64,000 nt of DNA from Nocardiopsis sp. ATB16-24 (GTDB lineage Bacteria > Actinomycetota > Actinomycetes > Streptosporangiales > Streptosporangiaceae). Shown here one piece after another: positions 19,012 through 26,161 of this stretch. The stretch spans positions 1 to 64,000 of the forward strand of contig NZ_JASCXJ010000024.1 in the NCBI RefSeq assembly GCF_030271535.1, written 5' to 3'. Both the position numbers and the translations under genes were made by a program. Under the pieces are notes generated by a model. That model was not told the DNA's origin, made no database searches, and saw only the letters and a list, made by a program, of their open reading frames with translations. Every line of letters starts with the position of its first letter. Position 1 is the stretch's first letter.

Positions 19012-19070
19012 GTTATGCACTGGTTATGCACGTGCAGCTCTTGAGTGATCGGTCCTTTGGCCTGCTCAGG
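19012..19070 (-). promoter_or_regulatory. Putative ehuB operator region: phased direct repeat and half-dyad
   Basis: Two copies of GTTATGCAC lie at 19012-19020 and 19023-19031, one helical turn (11 bp) apart. The second overlaps the palindrome TGCACGTGCA (19027-19036). Further from the gene, TGAGTGAT (19042-19049) and CCTGCTCA (19061-19068) form an imperfect dyad. The CCTGCTCAG half is repeated exactly upstream of ectA. The position, 170-230 nt before ehuB, suits regulator binding. No clear -35/-10 pair was found. Confidence 0.45.
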
Positions 19071-19223
19071 CGTGTTACCTGTGGCTTGTGACCCTGAGTT
19101 CAGTATCCCGTCACACTGGGACGCCGCCGTGAAAGGTCACGGCGTGCCCTCGGGAAATCACCGACCGCACCGAGCCGTCCCTTCGCGACGGCCGTGTCCC
19201 GCACGACGGGTGGCGAACACGAA

Positions 19224-19275
19224 GGGCTCCGCGGTGGCGACCCCTTCATCAAAAGGGTGTGCCACCACGGAGCCC
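19224..19275 (-). terminator. Terminator after ectC
   Basis: A long stem-loop: GGGCTCCG pairs with CGGAGCCC, then after one mismatch GGTGGC with GCCACC, and further in ACCC with GGGT. It begins about 55 nt beyond the ectC stop codon and separates the ect genes from the ehu operon. This suggests the two operons are transcribed separately. Confidence 0.8.
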
Positions 19276-19330
19276 TGGCAAGGACGCCGTCCGGGCCGTG
19301 GCCCTGAGGATCCGCTCCGCCGCGCGGCCT

Positions 19331-19744
19331 CTAGGCCGGAGAGCCCGTGGACTCCTCGTCCTCGACGATGAGCGGGTAGACGCCGTTCTCGTCGTGGACC
19401 TCGCGGCCGGTGACGGGCGGGTTGAACACGCACAACACCCGGAAGTCCGTCTTCGGGCGGACGGTGTGCCTCTCGTGGCCGTCGAGCAGGTAGAGGGTGC
19501 CCGGGGTGATGATGTGCTTCTCCCCCGTCTCCTCATTGGTCAGCTCGGCCTCGCCCTCGATGCAGTGCACGAGCTCGATGTGGTTGGCGTACCACATGGT
19601 GGTCTCCGTGCCCGCGTACAGGACGGTCTCGTGGAAGGAGAAGCCCACCTTCTCCTTCGCGAGAATGACCCTGCGGCTGCGCCAGGTCGGCGTCTTGATG
19701 TCGGCGTCGGTGTCGTTGACCTCGTCCAGGCTGCGAACGATCAA
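19331..19744 (-). CDS. ectC: L-ectoine synthase EctC
   Basis: Cupin-fold, iron-dependent enzyme that cyclises N-gamma-acetyl-L-2,4-diaminobutyrate to ectoine, the last synthesis step. Counting from a TTG start at 19744 (137 residues), Glu57 (HIELVH), Tyr85 ([12 protein letters not shown]) and His93 correspond to the metal ligands reported for characterised EctC, shifted by at most one position. The TTG is chosen because AAGGAGAG lies 4 nt upstream and MIVRSLDEV is the family start. The frame extends to 19789 without homology. It is third in ectABC, 128 nt after ectB. No ectD hydroxylase follows, so hydroxyectoine synthesis is not encoded here. Confidence 0.96.
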   Translation of the reverse strand: MIVRSLDEVNDTDADIKTPTWRSRRVILAKEKVGFSFHETVLYAGTETTMWYANHIELVHCIEGEAELTNEETGEKHIITPGTLYLLDGHERHTVRPKTDFRVLCVFNPPVTGREVHDENGVYPLIVEDEESTGSPA

Positions 19745-19872
19745 TGGTCTCTCCTTACGCGCCCTGAGGCGCTCCTGTGATGGTGACACGGGGCGGGGCC
19801 GGACGGCCCCCGAAGGGATCCACCGCCCGGCCCCGTACCGCGTGGGTGCGGAACCTCCTCGCCGGAGGGTTC

Positions 19873-21138
19873 CTAGGCGGGCTGTGCCACCTTGACCGCG
19901 GCACGGGCCGCGTCAGCCATGATGTCAAGCCCGAGCGTGAGCTCTTCCTCGCTGATGGTCAGCGGCGGCAGGAGTTTGGCCACCTCGTCCTCGGGACCGG
20001 AGGTCTCCAGGAGCAGACCCCTGTCGAAGGACTCGGCCGCGATCCGCTTGGCGATGTCGGCCTCCTCGAAGGCCAGGCCCAGCGCCAGGCCCCGACCGCG
20101 CACGTGCGCGCCGAACTCGGCGTGCTCGGCGGCGATCTCGGCCAGACGGGCGGCGACCATGTGGCCCTTGGCCCTGGTGGCGTCGGCGAACGAGGAGTCC
20201 GTCCAGTAGCGGCGCAGCGCCTCGGCCCCGGTCACCATGGCGGGGTTGAACCCGCGGAAGGTGCCGTTGTGCTCGCCCGGCTCCCACACGTCCAGCTCAC
20301 GCTTGAACAGGGTGAGGGCCATGGGCAGGCCGTAACCACTGATGGACTTGGACAGCGTGACGATGTCCGGGGTGATCCCGGCCTCCTCGAAGCTGAAGAA
20401 GCCACCGGTACGACCGCAGCCCATCTGGATGTCGTCGACGATCATCAGGATCTCGTACTCACGGCACAGGTCCGAGAGTTCACGAAGCCACTGGGCGCTG
20501 GCCGCGTTGATGCCGCCCTCGCCCTGGACCGTCTCGACGATCACGGCGGCGGGCTTGTCCAGCCCACTGCCGCTGTCGTCCAGCAGGCTGCGCAGCCACA
20601 GGAAGTCCGGCGTCCTGCCGTCCAGGTAGTTGTCGAACGGCATCGTGGCGACGTGACCCAACGGCACGCCGGCTCCCCCGCGCTTCATCGAGTTGCCGGT
20701 GACGGCCAGGGCTCCCAGCGTCATGCCGTGGAAGCCGTTGGTGAAGTTGACGATGGTCTCACGGCCGGTGTACTTGCGGGCCAACTTCAGCGCGGCCTCG
20801 ACCGCGTTGTTGCCCGCGGGCCCGGGGAACTGGACCTTGTAGTCCAGGTTCCGGGGTTTGAGGACTATCTCCTCGAAGGTCTTCAGGAAGTCGCGTTTGG
20901 CGACGCTGTAGGCGTCGAGGCTGTGGACTATCCGGTCATCGGTCAGATACTCGATGAGCGAGGTCTTCAGCTCCGGGTTGTTGTGCCCGTAGTTGAGCGA
21001 GCCGGCCCCCGCGAAGAAGTCCAGGTAGGCCTTACCGGACTCGTCGTAGACGTGGCTTCCTACGGCCTTGTCGAAGACGACCGGCCAGTTCCGGCAGTAT
21101 CCGCGGACTTCGGACTCCAGGCGCTGGAAGGTCTCCAT
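19873..21138 (-). CDS. ectB: Diaminobutyrate-2-oxoglutarate transaminase EctB
   Basis: PLP-dependent class III aminotransferase. It converts L-aspartate-beta-semialdehyde and glutamate to L-2,4-diaminobutyrate, the first committed step of ectoine synthesis. At 421 residues it is full length. The PLP-binding region [15 protein letters not shown] and the Schiff-base lysine in [12 protein letters not shown] are intact, with [20 protein letters not shown] typical of EctB. ATG at 21138 with AAAGGAAG upstream. It lies between ectA and ectC. Confidence 0.96.
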   Translation of the reverse strand: METFQRLESEVRGYCRNWPVVFDKAVGSHVYDESGKAYLDFFAGAGSLNYGHNNPELKTSLIEYLTDDRIVHSLDAYSVAKRDFLKTFEEIVLKPRNLDYKVQFPGPAGNNAVEAALKLARKYTGRETIVNFTNGFHGMTLGALAVTGNSMKRGGAGVPLGHVATMPFDNYLDGRTPDFLWLRSLLDDSGSGLDKPAAVIVETVQGEGGINAASAQWLRELSDLCREYEILMIVDDIQMGCGRTGGFFSFEEAGITPDIVTLSKSISGYGLPMALTLFKRELDVWEPGEHNGTFRGFNPAMVTGAEALRRYWTDSSFADATRAKGHMVAARLAEIAAEHAEFGAHVRGRGLALGLAFEEADIAKRIAAESFDRGLLLETSGPEDEVAKLLPPLTISEEELTLGLDIMADAARAAVKVAQPA

Positions 21139-21222
21139 GGTGCTGTGCTTCCTTTCCCCAGGTTCGTGGGCTCAAGGCTTGGACGATGGGGTGAGTGGAT
21201 GTTTCCGGTGACGATGCTCGGG

Positions 21223-21813
21223 TCACCCTTGCGGCTTGGATCCGAGAGGGCCGATACGTACGAGGTCCTCGGGGTCGTGGGGGGGATCGCCCTCGGGGAA
21301 GTGTTCCCCTCCGAAGAGCGGACTCCACACCGCTTCGGCTCCTCGGTCCCTGGCGAACGAGGCGAACAGGGCACGGGAGGCGGTGTTGTCGGCCGTGACG
21401 GTCGCTTCGAGATAGCGCAGGCCACGACGGGTGATGCTGTCTCCGATGAAGTCGAGCATCCGGCGGGCGAGCCGCTGACCGCGGAACTCCGCGTCCACGG
21501 CGACCTGCCAGAGGAAGTAGGTGTCAGGACTGTCGGGGCGGACGAAGCCGGTGACGTAGGCCGCGACGCGACCCTCGTCATCGCGGGCGATGACGCTGGT
21601 CTGGGCGAAGTCCCGGCACCAGAGCGCGTAGGCGTACGGACTGTTGACGTCCATGCCGGCCTTGCCCGCCAGCCGCCACATGTGCGGGCCGTCCTCCGCG
21701 GACGGGTGCGACAGTCGCACGTCGCCACGGCCCGCGGCTCCGGAGTTCTCGGAGCCGCGGCCCCCGTCGTCAGTCCGGTCGCGTGCTTGGAGGTTGGTGT
21801 GTTGATGTGGCAC
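21223..21813 (-). CDS. ectA: L-2,4-diaminobutyrate N-gamma-acetyltransferase EctA
   Basis: GNAT-family enzyme transferring acetyl from acetyl-CoA to the gamma-amino group of diaminobutyrate, second step of ectoine synthesis. It contains the EctA signature LDVNSPYAY-like block (GMDVNSPYAYALWCRDFAQTS) and the acetyl-CoA loop QVAVDAEFRGQRLARRML. The first 30 residues, MPHQHTNLQARDRT onward, are a variable extension; 196 residues is slightly longer than many homologues. It is the first gene of ectABC, with a 709-nt regulatory region upstream. Confidence 0.95.
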   Translation of the reverse strand: MPHQHTNLQARDRTDDGGRGSENSGAAGRGDVRLSHPSAEDGPHMWRLAGKAGMDVNSPYAYALWCRDFAQTSVIARDDEGRVAAYVTGFVRPDSPDTYFLWQVAVDAEFRGQRLARRMLDFIGDSITRRGLRYLEATVTADNTASRALFASFARDRGAEAVWSPLFGGEHFPEGDPPHDPEDLVRIGPLGSKPQG

Positions 21814-21914
21814 GTCGATCGAATTTAGCGAACGAACGTCAATGAAGATTCAGAGAGAAGGCGCGCAGATGTTTCGACGAACCCGGACTGGGTAGGACCT
21901 GTTTATTTAGCAGC

Positions 21915-21952
21915 GCTCAGAAGTTGTGAGCAGGGGGCCTTCGACCTGCTCA
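21915..21952 (-). promoter_or_regulatory. Putative ectA operator: TGAGCAGG-N10-CCTGCTCA dyad
   Basis: A perfect 8-bp inverted repeat (21927-21934 and 21945-21952) lies about 115-140 nt upstream of ectA. An extra half site GCTCA sits at 21915-21919. The CCTGCTCAG half also occurs upstream of ehuB, so one regulator may bind both. An RNA hairpin in the ect leader is the alternative. Confidence 0.5.
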
Positions 21953-22365
21953 GAGGCGGTGCGGCGGCGCATCCAAGTCCCCTGTGTCAAGGGATTTCGC
22001 CCCTCGGCGCCCTCATCGCCACGAGGGTGTCGCCCTCACCCGCCGAGACGCCCTTCGGAGGAGAATCGCGCGCCTCAGGGTCAAACATAGATCCTGAACA
22101 AGCAATATTAAGCGTGCATTAAGTCACATCAATTCGGTGGGAACCTCGAGACATAACGCCATCGAGGAGGGTGACTCACACCTCAGGACCCATCTTGAGG
22201 CGAAAGCGGCCCCGCGCACAACGCCGTCCACGGGAGACTTCCGGACCGACCTGGAACAGCGCGTCCACCACGGCGGGGACCTCCGGAGAGCCGAGGCCCG
22301 ACGTGGCGACCACCACCCCGGAGCCGGCTTGAGAAATCGCGGATTTTCTAGCAGACTGCGCGTAG

Positions 22366-22395
22366 TACTACAGCAAGTCGTACTACACTAAGTCG
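22366..22395. repeat. Tandem 15-bp direct repeat upstream of the WhiB-like gene
   Basis: TACTACAGCAAGTCG at 22366-22380 is followed immediately by TACTACACTAAGTCG at 22381-22395 (13 of 15 identical). It overlaps the palindrome GTAGTACTAC at 22362-22371. It lies about 130 nt before the wbl start and includes a TACACT hexamer that could serve as a -10. Confidence 0.6.
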
Positions 22396-22522
22396 CATCG
22401 CAGCACCGCAGGTCCGCGGGTCGATCACCCGCGTGTGGTGGGCGAAGAAGTTCCCGACCCCGCCGTGATCGCACGGTGCGGGCCACTGACCACGGACCAC
22501 AAGCCACGGATCGGAGGCGCCC

Positions 22523-22792
22523 GTGAACCGCCTGTATCACGAGAGCGAGGACTGGGTCGAGCAGGGCAACTGCCGCTCCTACGACCCGGAGATCTTCTTC
22601 CCGGTGAGCAGCACCGGGATCGGGCGCGTCGACACCGAGCAGGCCATCGCCATCTGCCGCAGCTGTACTGTTCGCCAAGAGTGCCTGCGGTGGGCCCTGC
22701 GGGCCGGAGAGGCTCACGGAGTCTGGGGTGGCACCACCCCCGAGGAGCGCCGCTACATGCGCCGCGAACTGGTTCCGGCCGGTCGGAGCTGA
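22523..22792 (+). CDS. WhiB-like (Wbl) iron-sulfur transcriptional regulator
   Basis: 89-residue member of the actinobacteria-specific Wbl family. Four cysteines expected to bind a [4Fe-4S] cluster are at positions 17, 45, 48 and 54 (NCRSYDP, CRSC, QEC). The GVWGG turn at 66-70 is followed by the basic segment TTPEERRYMRREL. These proteins bind the primary sigma factor and act in development, redox and nitric oxide responses. The sequence FFPVSSTGIG and spacing resemble the WhiB1/WblE type more than WblA, but the subtype is uncertain. The GTG at 22523 follows GGAGG with 5-nt spacing. It is monocistronic, with a terminator just after it. Confidence 0.92.
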   Translation: MNRLYHESEDWVEQGNCRSYDPEIFFPVSSTGIGRVDTEQAIAICRSCTVRQECLRWALRAGEAHGVWGGTTPEERRYMRRELVPAGRS

Positions 22793-22807
22793 CGAACGGA
22801 ACGCCCA

Positions 22808-22838
22808 CGGGCCACCGGTACCTCCGGTGGCCCCGTTT
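22808..22838 (+). terminator. Intrinsic terminator after the WhiB-like gene
   Basis: A GC-rich stem (GGGCCACCGG / CCGGTGGCCC) with a 5-nt loop is followed shortly by a three-T run at 22836-22838. It lies about 16 nt after the stop codon. Confidence 0.8.
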
Positions 22839-22894
22839 CCGTTGCCCTTTGGGCACCTTGCGGCTCTCCGGGCCGTCCGCCTAGGTTCTTTCTC

Positions 22895-23476
22895 GTGCGA
22901 CCCGCTCACGGCATCCTCCGCCTCACGCGCACGGCGTTGCTCGCCGCCGCGTGTACGGGGCTTGCCTGGGGTGGACACAACCTGTGGGCCCTCTCGCCCG
23001 CCCCCGTCGGAGGTCTCGTCGCGGCGACCGCGGCCCTCCTCCCGGTGCTGTGGTGTTTCACCCGGACGATGCGCGGCTTCGGCGACATCTTCGCCGTCAT
23101 GGCCTCGGCGCAGATCCTGCTCCACCTGATCTTGCAGGGCTCGGCCCTGCCCGGTCCGTCCACGGGCGCCGACCACTCCGGCCACGGCCTGCTCGTCCAC
23201 GTCCTCGGCTTCACACCGGGCATGCTGTTCGCACATCTGTGGGCGGCCCTGCTCGCCTCCGCCCTGCTCGCCCACGGTGAGGCGGCCCTGTGGTCCCTGG
23301 CGGCACTGTTCCTACGCGCGCTGCCCGCGCTGCGCGTCCCCGACCTCGCCTTCGCCTTCCCTCCCCTGGCATCGCTCGCCTCCGCCCCGGTGGCGATCGG
23401 TCGCCTCGTGCTCTCGGCGCACGGGCCTCGTGGTCCTCCCCGGTGGAGCGTGCTCTTCCCGACGGCGCTCGCGTGA
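22895..23476 (+). CDS. Multi-spanning membrane protein upstream of copC
   Basis: 193-residue hydrophobic protein with four to six predicted helices (TALLAAACTGLAWGG, AATAALLPVLWCF, AVMASAQILLHLILQG, GMLFAHLWAALLASALLAH). A His-rich loop, ADHSGHGLLVH, lies between helices and could bind metal. I do not recognise a named family. The next gene on the same strand, 134 nt away, is a CopC-type copper protein, so a role in copper handling is plausible but inferred. Start GTG 22895. Confidence 0.65.
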   Translation: MRPAHGILRLTRTALLAAACTGLAWGGHNLWALSPAPVGGLVAATAALLPVLWCFTRTMRGFGDIFAVMASAQILLHLILQGSALPGPSTGADHSGHGLLVHVLGFTPGMLFAHLWAALLASALLAHGEAALWSLAALFLRALPALRVPDLAFAFPPLASLASAPVAIGRLVLSAHGPRGPPRWSVLFPTALA

Positions 23477-23610
23477 AACGACGGGACCGACCGACCCCTT
23501 CGCGGCACGTGGCGCGCGGCGACGGCGAGTCCGGTGAGTCCCGCGCGAGGGTCCCGAAGGAAACACGGCCCCGTACGTATCCACCCGGACGACGAATCCT
23601 GAGAGAAGAC

Positions 23611-24282
23611 ATGACGAGCACCCGTACCATCTCCGCCCCCGAGACTCCGGTCCCTTCTCGCGCGCTTTGGCGTGCGGCCGCCGTACTGCTGGCCCCACTG
23701 ACCGCCGCGGCCCTGGCGCTGGCCCCCTCCCCGGCGCTGGCGCACGACGTCCTGACGGGTTCCGACCCCGAGAACGGGGCGACCCTGGACACCGTCCCCG
23801 AAGAGATCGTGCTGACCTTCAACAACACCCCACTGGAGAGCGACAGCGGTAACGCCATCGTCGTCACCGGTCCGGACGAGGAGACCACCTACGAGGAGGG
23901 CGGGCTCACCTTCGACGGCACCGAGGTGTCGGTGGCGTTGGCCCCCTTGGACCAGGCCGGTGAGTACACCATCGGGTACCGCGTGGTCTCCTCCGACGGT
24001 CACCCGATCCAGGACACCCTGACGTTCTCGGTCACCGAGGAGGCCATCGTGGCCGCGGCCCCCGAGCCCGAGCCGGAGGAGGACGAGACCGAGGAGGAGG
24101 TCGCCGAGGAACCCGCCGCGCAGGAGCCCGCGGACGAGACCGCAGCCGAGGAGGACGAGGGCGGCCTTTCCCCGGCCGCGCTGGGAGTGGTGGCGGTCGT
24201 CGCCATCGCCGCCATCGCCGCGGTCGTGCTCGTGGCCGTGCGGATGCGCAGGAGCACGGGCTCGGGCGGCGGACAGGGCTAG
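23611..24282 (+). CDS. CopC-domain copper-binding protein, membrane anchored
   Basis: 223-residue exported protein. A signal peptide ends at ALA before His45. The mature N-terminal His-Asp (HDVLTGSDPENGATLD) is the classic CopC copper ligand, and the second site SSDGHPIQDTLTF is also present. The CopC beta-sandwich covers about 45-140. An acidic Glu/Pro/Ala-rich linker and a C-terminal helix (LGVVAVVAIAAIAAVVLVAV) with a basic end follow, tethering it to the membrane with the domain outside. ATG 23611 has GAGAGAAG upstream. It probably binds extracytoplasmic copper for tolerance or for delivery to cuproenzymes. Confidence 0.88.
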   Translation: MTSTRTISAPETPVPSRALWRAAAVLLAPLTAAALALAPSPALAHDVLTGSDPENGATLDTVPEEIVLTFNNTPLESDSGNAIVVTGPDEETTYEEGGLTFDGTEVSVALAPLDQAGEYTIGYRVVSSDGHPIQDTLTFSVTEEAIVAAAPEPEPEEDETEEEVAEEPAAQEPADETAAEEDEGGLSPAALGVVAVVAIAAIAAVVLVAVRMRRSTGSGGGQG

Positions 24283-24386
24283 GACGGCACGCTCAGGGAC
24301 CCGCGCCGGCCCGACCCCGATCCGGCGCCCCGGTGGAACGTTCCCGCACGGGTTCTCACCGGTTCACGGTCTCTGAAGAACGGCGA

Positions 24387-24431
24387 GGCCCGCACCGCGA
24401 CCTTCGGGACCATCGGAGCGCGGTGCGGGCC
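24387..24431. terminator. Bidirectional terminator between copC and PP2C genes
   Basis: A perfect 13-bp inverted repeat, GGCCCGCACCGCG with its complement, encloses a 19-nt loop. It lies in the 311-nt gap between convergent genes (24283-24593). I see no gene in the rest of that gap. Confidence 0.75.
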
Positions 24432-24593
24432 CCTTGATCCGTGTGTCCGGGTCGTTCGGCCGGGTCGGGGGGAAGACGGGAGTGGGGAGAGCGGGGGGCG
24501 GGGGACGTCTGTGAGGGGCGCGGAGGCGGGTCGTCGAGCACGGCGCAAAGGGCGCCCTGCCCCGGAGACCCTCGTCCGGGGACGGCGTTCCGC

Positions 24594-25355
24594 TCACACG
24601 CGGCGGGCCAGCAGAATACTGATGTTGTCCTTGCCCCCCGCCTCCATGGCCGCCTGCCACAGGGCGTGCACGGCGGCCTCGTCGCTGCCGGCCTCGACGA
24701 TCATCTTCTCCATCTCCTCGGTCAGGACCAGGTCGGACAGACCGTCGCTGCACATGAGCCAGGCGCTGGGATCGGCCGCGTCGTCCCGCCCCACGTGGGG
24801 GACCATCTTGCCGCCCGAACTACCGCCCAGCGACTGGGTGATGAAGTTCGTGGTGACCGGACGGCCGTCCTCCGACGGAGGAAGAGCCGGTGAGTCGTCC
24901 TCGGAGAGCTGCCGTAGACGGCGCCCCTCCAGTCGGTAGGTCCGGGAGTCTCCGACGTTGAACCAGAAGTTGCCGTCGTTGTTGAGCAGGACACCCGCGA
25001 CCGTGGTCCCCATCCCGGAGAACTCGGTGTGCTGCGTGGCGTGGTCCTTGATCTCCTCGTCGATGTTGCTCAGCAACCGTGAGATCTCCTCGGGGCCCTT
25101 CAACCGCGGTCCCATCTCGGCCATACGGTGCACGGCGTGTTCGGAGGCGATCTCCCCGGCCGCCTGACCACCGATCCCGTCGGCGACCGCCAGGATCACG
25201 GGTTCGCTCACGGGGAGGATGCAACGCACCGGCGAGGTCATGTTCGCACTGGCGACGGTCAGGGCTCCCATGACCACGGCGTCCTCGTTGGCGGGACGGA
25301 CAGCGCCCCGGTGCGTGAGGGCCGTGACGATGACTTCCCCACCAGCGACACCCAT
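24594..25355 (-). CDS. PP2C-family serine/threonine protein phosphatase
   Basis: 253-residue single-domain metal-dependent phosphatase. Metal-binding aspartates are in THRGAVRPANEDAV, LAVADGIGGQAAGE, MCSDGLSDLV and GGKDNISILLA, the full PP2C set. No membrane segment is present, so it is cytosolic, resembling PstP-like enzymes that reverse Ser/Thr kinase signalling. No Ser/Thr kinase gene is adjacent. ATG 25355 is preceded by GGAAGGGCGT. An 806-nt non-coding region separates it from the divergent glycosyltransferase. Confidence 0.9.
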   Translation of the reverse strand: MGVAGGEVIVTALTHRGAVRPANEDAVVMGALTVASANMTSPVRCILPVSEPVILAVADGIGGQAAGEIASEHAVHRMAEMGPRLKGPEEISRLLSNIDEEIKDHATQHTEFSGMGTTVAGVLLNNDGNFWFNVGDSRTYRLEGRRLRQLSEDDSPALPPSEDGRPVTTNFITQSLGGSSGGKMVPHVGRDDAADPSAWLMCSDGLSDLVLTEEMEKMIVEAGSDEAAVHALWQAAMEAGGKDNISILLARRV

Positions 25356-25732
25356 ACGCCCTTCCTCCCGTTTCTTCGGCCGTGGCCGGTTGCCCGGCGC
25401 CCCGCGCCGGACCTTGGTCGAGTCCCGTTCAACGTCTGGATTCTGTCACCGTACCGAGCTGTCGCCAGAGCGGATCAAAATCCGCGTACATCATGGCGGA
25501 AAACACCCGGATACGCAGTTCCCGCCCCGGTTCGTGACACCAGAAGTGCTGTGGGGGCGAGCCGGCGGGCCGAGTGACGCCGTCCGATGTACCGCTCCGA
25601 CAGTAGCGGCGGCACCGCGGCCCCGACAGGGGCCGTGCGTCAATACGTCGAAGTCGCAGGACAGAAGGGGTGAGGCGGGGTTACGGCCCTGCACGAAACC
25701 CCTTTCGTCCGCGGCACGGGAGCAGCCGTGCA

Positions 25733-25761
25733 TTGTCGAGACCCGGACCGTCTGGCACAAT
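25733..25761 (+). promoter_or_regulatory. Probable sigma-70-type (HrdB/SigA) promoter
   Basis: TTGTCG (25733-25738) and CACAAT (25756-25761) are separated by exactly 17 nt. This resembles actinobacterial housekeeping promoters. Transcription would start near 25768. Confidence 0.6.
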
Positions 25762-25912
25762 GTTCTCCGTTGGGTGTCTAAGACGCAGACACACACGACC
25801 CTCCGTGCGTCCCTCGTCGGTTACGCACGGTGGCCGAAGTTCTTCTCTGCCGGTCGTTTGGTGTGGTTTCCGTGCGTCTACCCTTCCCTTTTTCTCCTGT
25901 CGCCTCGCAACA

Positions 25913-25937
25913 GCCGTATACGCGACCCGTGTACGGC
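25913..25937 (+). other. Leader hairpin upstream of the glycosyltransferase
   Basis: A 10-bp stem (GCCGTATACG with CGTGTACGGC, one G-U pair) with a 5-nt loop sits mid-leader. It could be an attenuator or part of a folded RNA element. No U run follows. Confidence 0.4.
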
Positions 25938-26161
25938 TCTTCGTGCTGCGTGGCGTCCCGATCGGCGCGGTCCCGCACCCCGTACCCCCCTTTCAGCGTG
26001 CCCGCCCCTTTCAAGCGTCCTTGCCGCGCGGCCGTTCCACGGTCTCCATGGAAAGACGCCGGCCCACATTCCGCCCGAGGCGATTCCGATCCCCGCTCCG
26101 GAGTCACCTCGGGCCCACGACGGACACCAGACGAAACCCGTGTCCAAGGAGTAGCAGCCCT

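Larger units (their letters stand above)
21814..22522. promoter_or_regulatory. Divergent control region of ectABC and the WhiB-like gene
   Basis: 709 nt without a credible gene. It contains the dyad at 21915-21952, a short hairpin GAGGG/CCCTC near 22024-22038, and an 11-bp-phased direct repeat ATTAAG-N5-ATTAAG at 22107-22123 in a locally AT-rich patch. A 15-bp tandem repeat lies at 22366-22395. On the minus strand GCTAAAT occurs twice, about 95 nt apart, before ectA. No -35/-10 pair could be fixed with confidence. Confidence 0.5.
25356..26161 (+). promoter_or_regulatory. 806-nt region with promoter and long structured leader of the glycosyltransferase gene
   Basis: No convincing gene is present; open frames here are Arg/Ser/Pro-rich without homology. 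A good promoter at 25733-25761 would give a leader of about 395 nt. Within it are two stable hairpins: CCGTGCGT-N12-ACGCACGG (25803-25830) and a 10-bp stem at 25913-25937. A pyrimidine-rich run lies at 25880-25900. The leader could carry attenuation or riboswitch-like control, or a small RNA. Confidence 0.45.

Noticed and set aside
19777-21828. Plus-strand open frame of 683 codons across ectB and ectA
   Set aside because: Antisense shadow; the minus-strand genes have complete EctA/EctB motifs and ribosome binding sites.
19745-22522. Search for ectD (ectoine hydroxylase) in the ect locus
   Set aside because: No frame with the iron/2-oxoglutarate dioxygenase His-x-Asp pattern is present around ectABC; it may be elsewhere in the genome.
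25670-26161. N-terminal extension of the glycosyltransferase
   Set aside because: The in-frame extension is Arg/Ser/Pro-rich, begins before the likely promoter, and the GT4 fold starts at the GTG at 26162 with a ribosome binding site.
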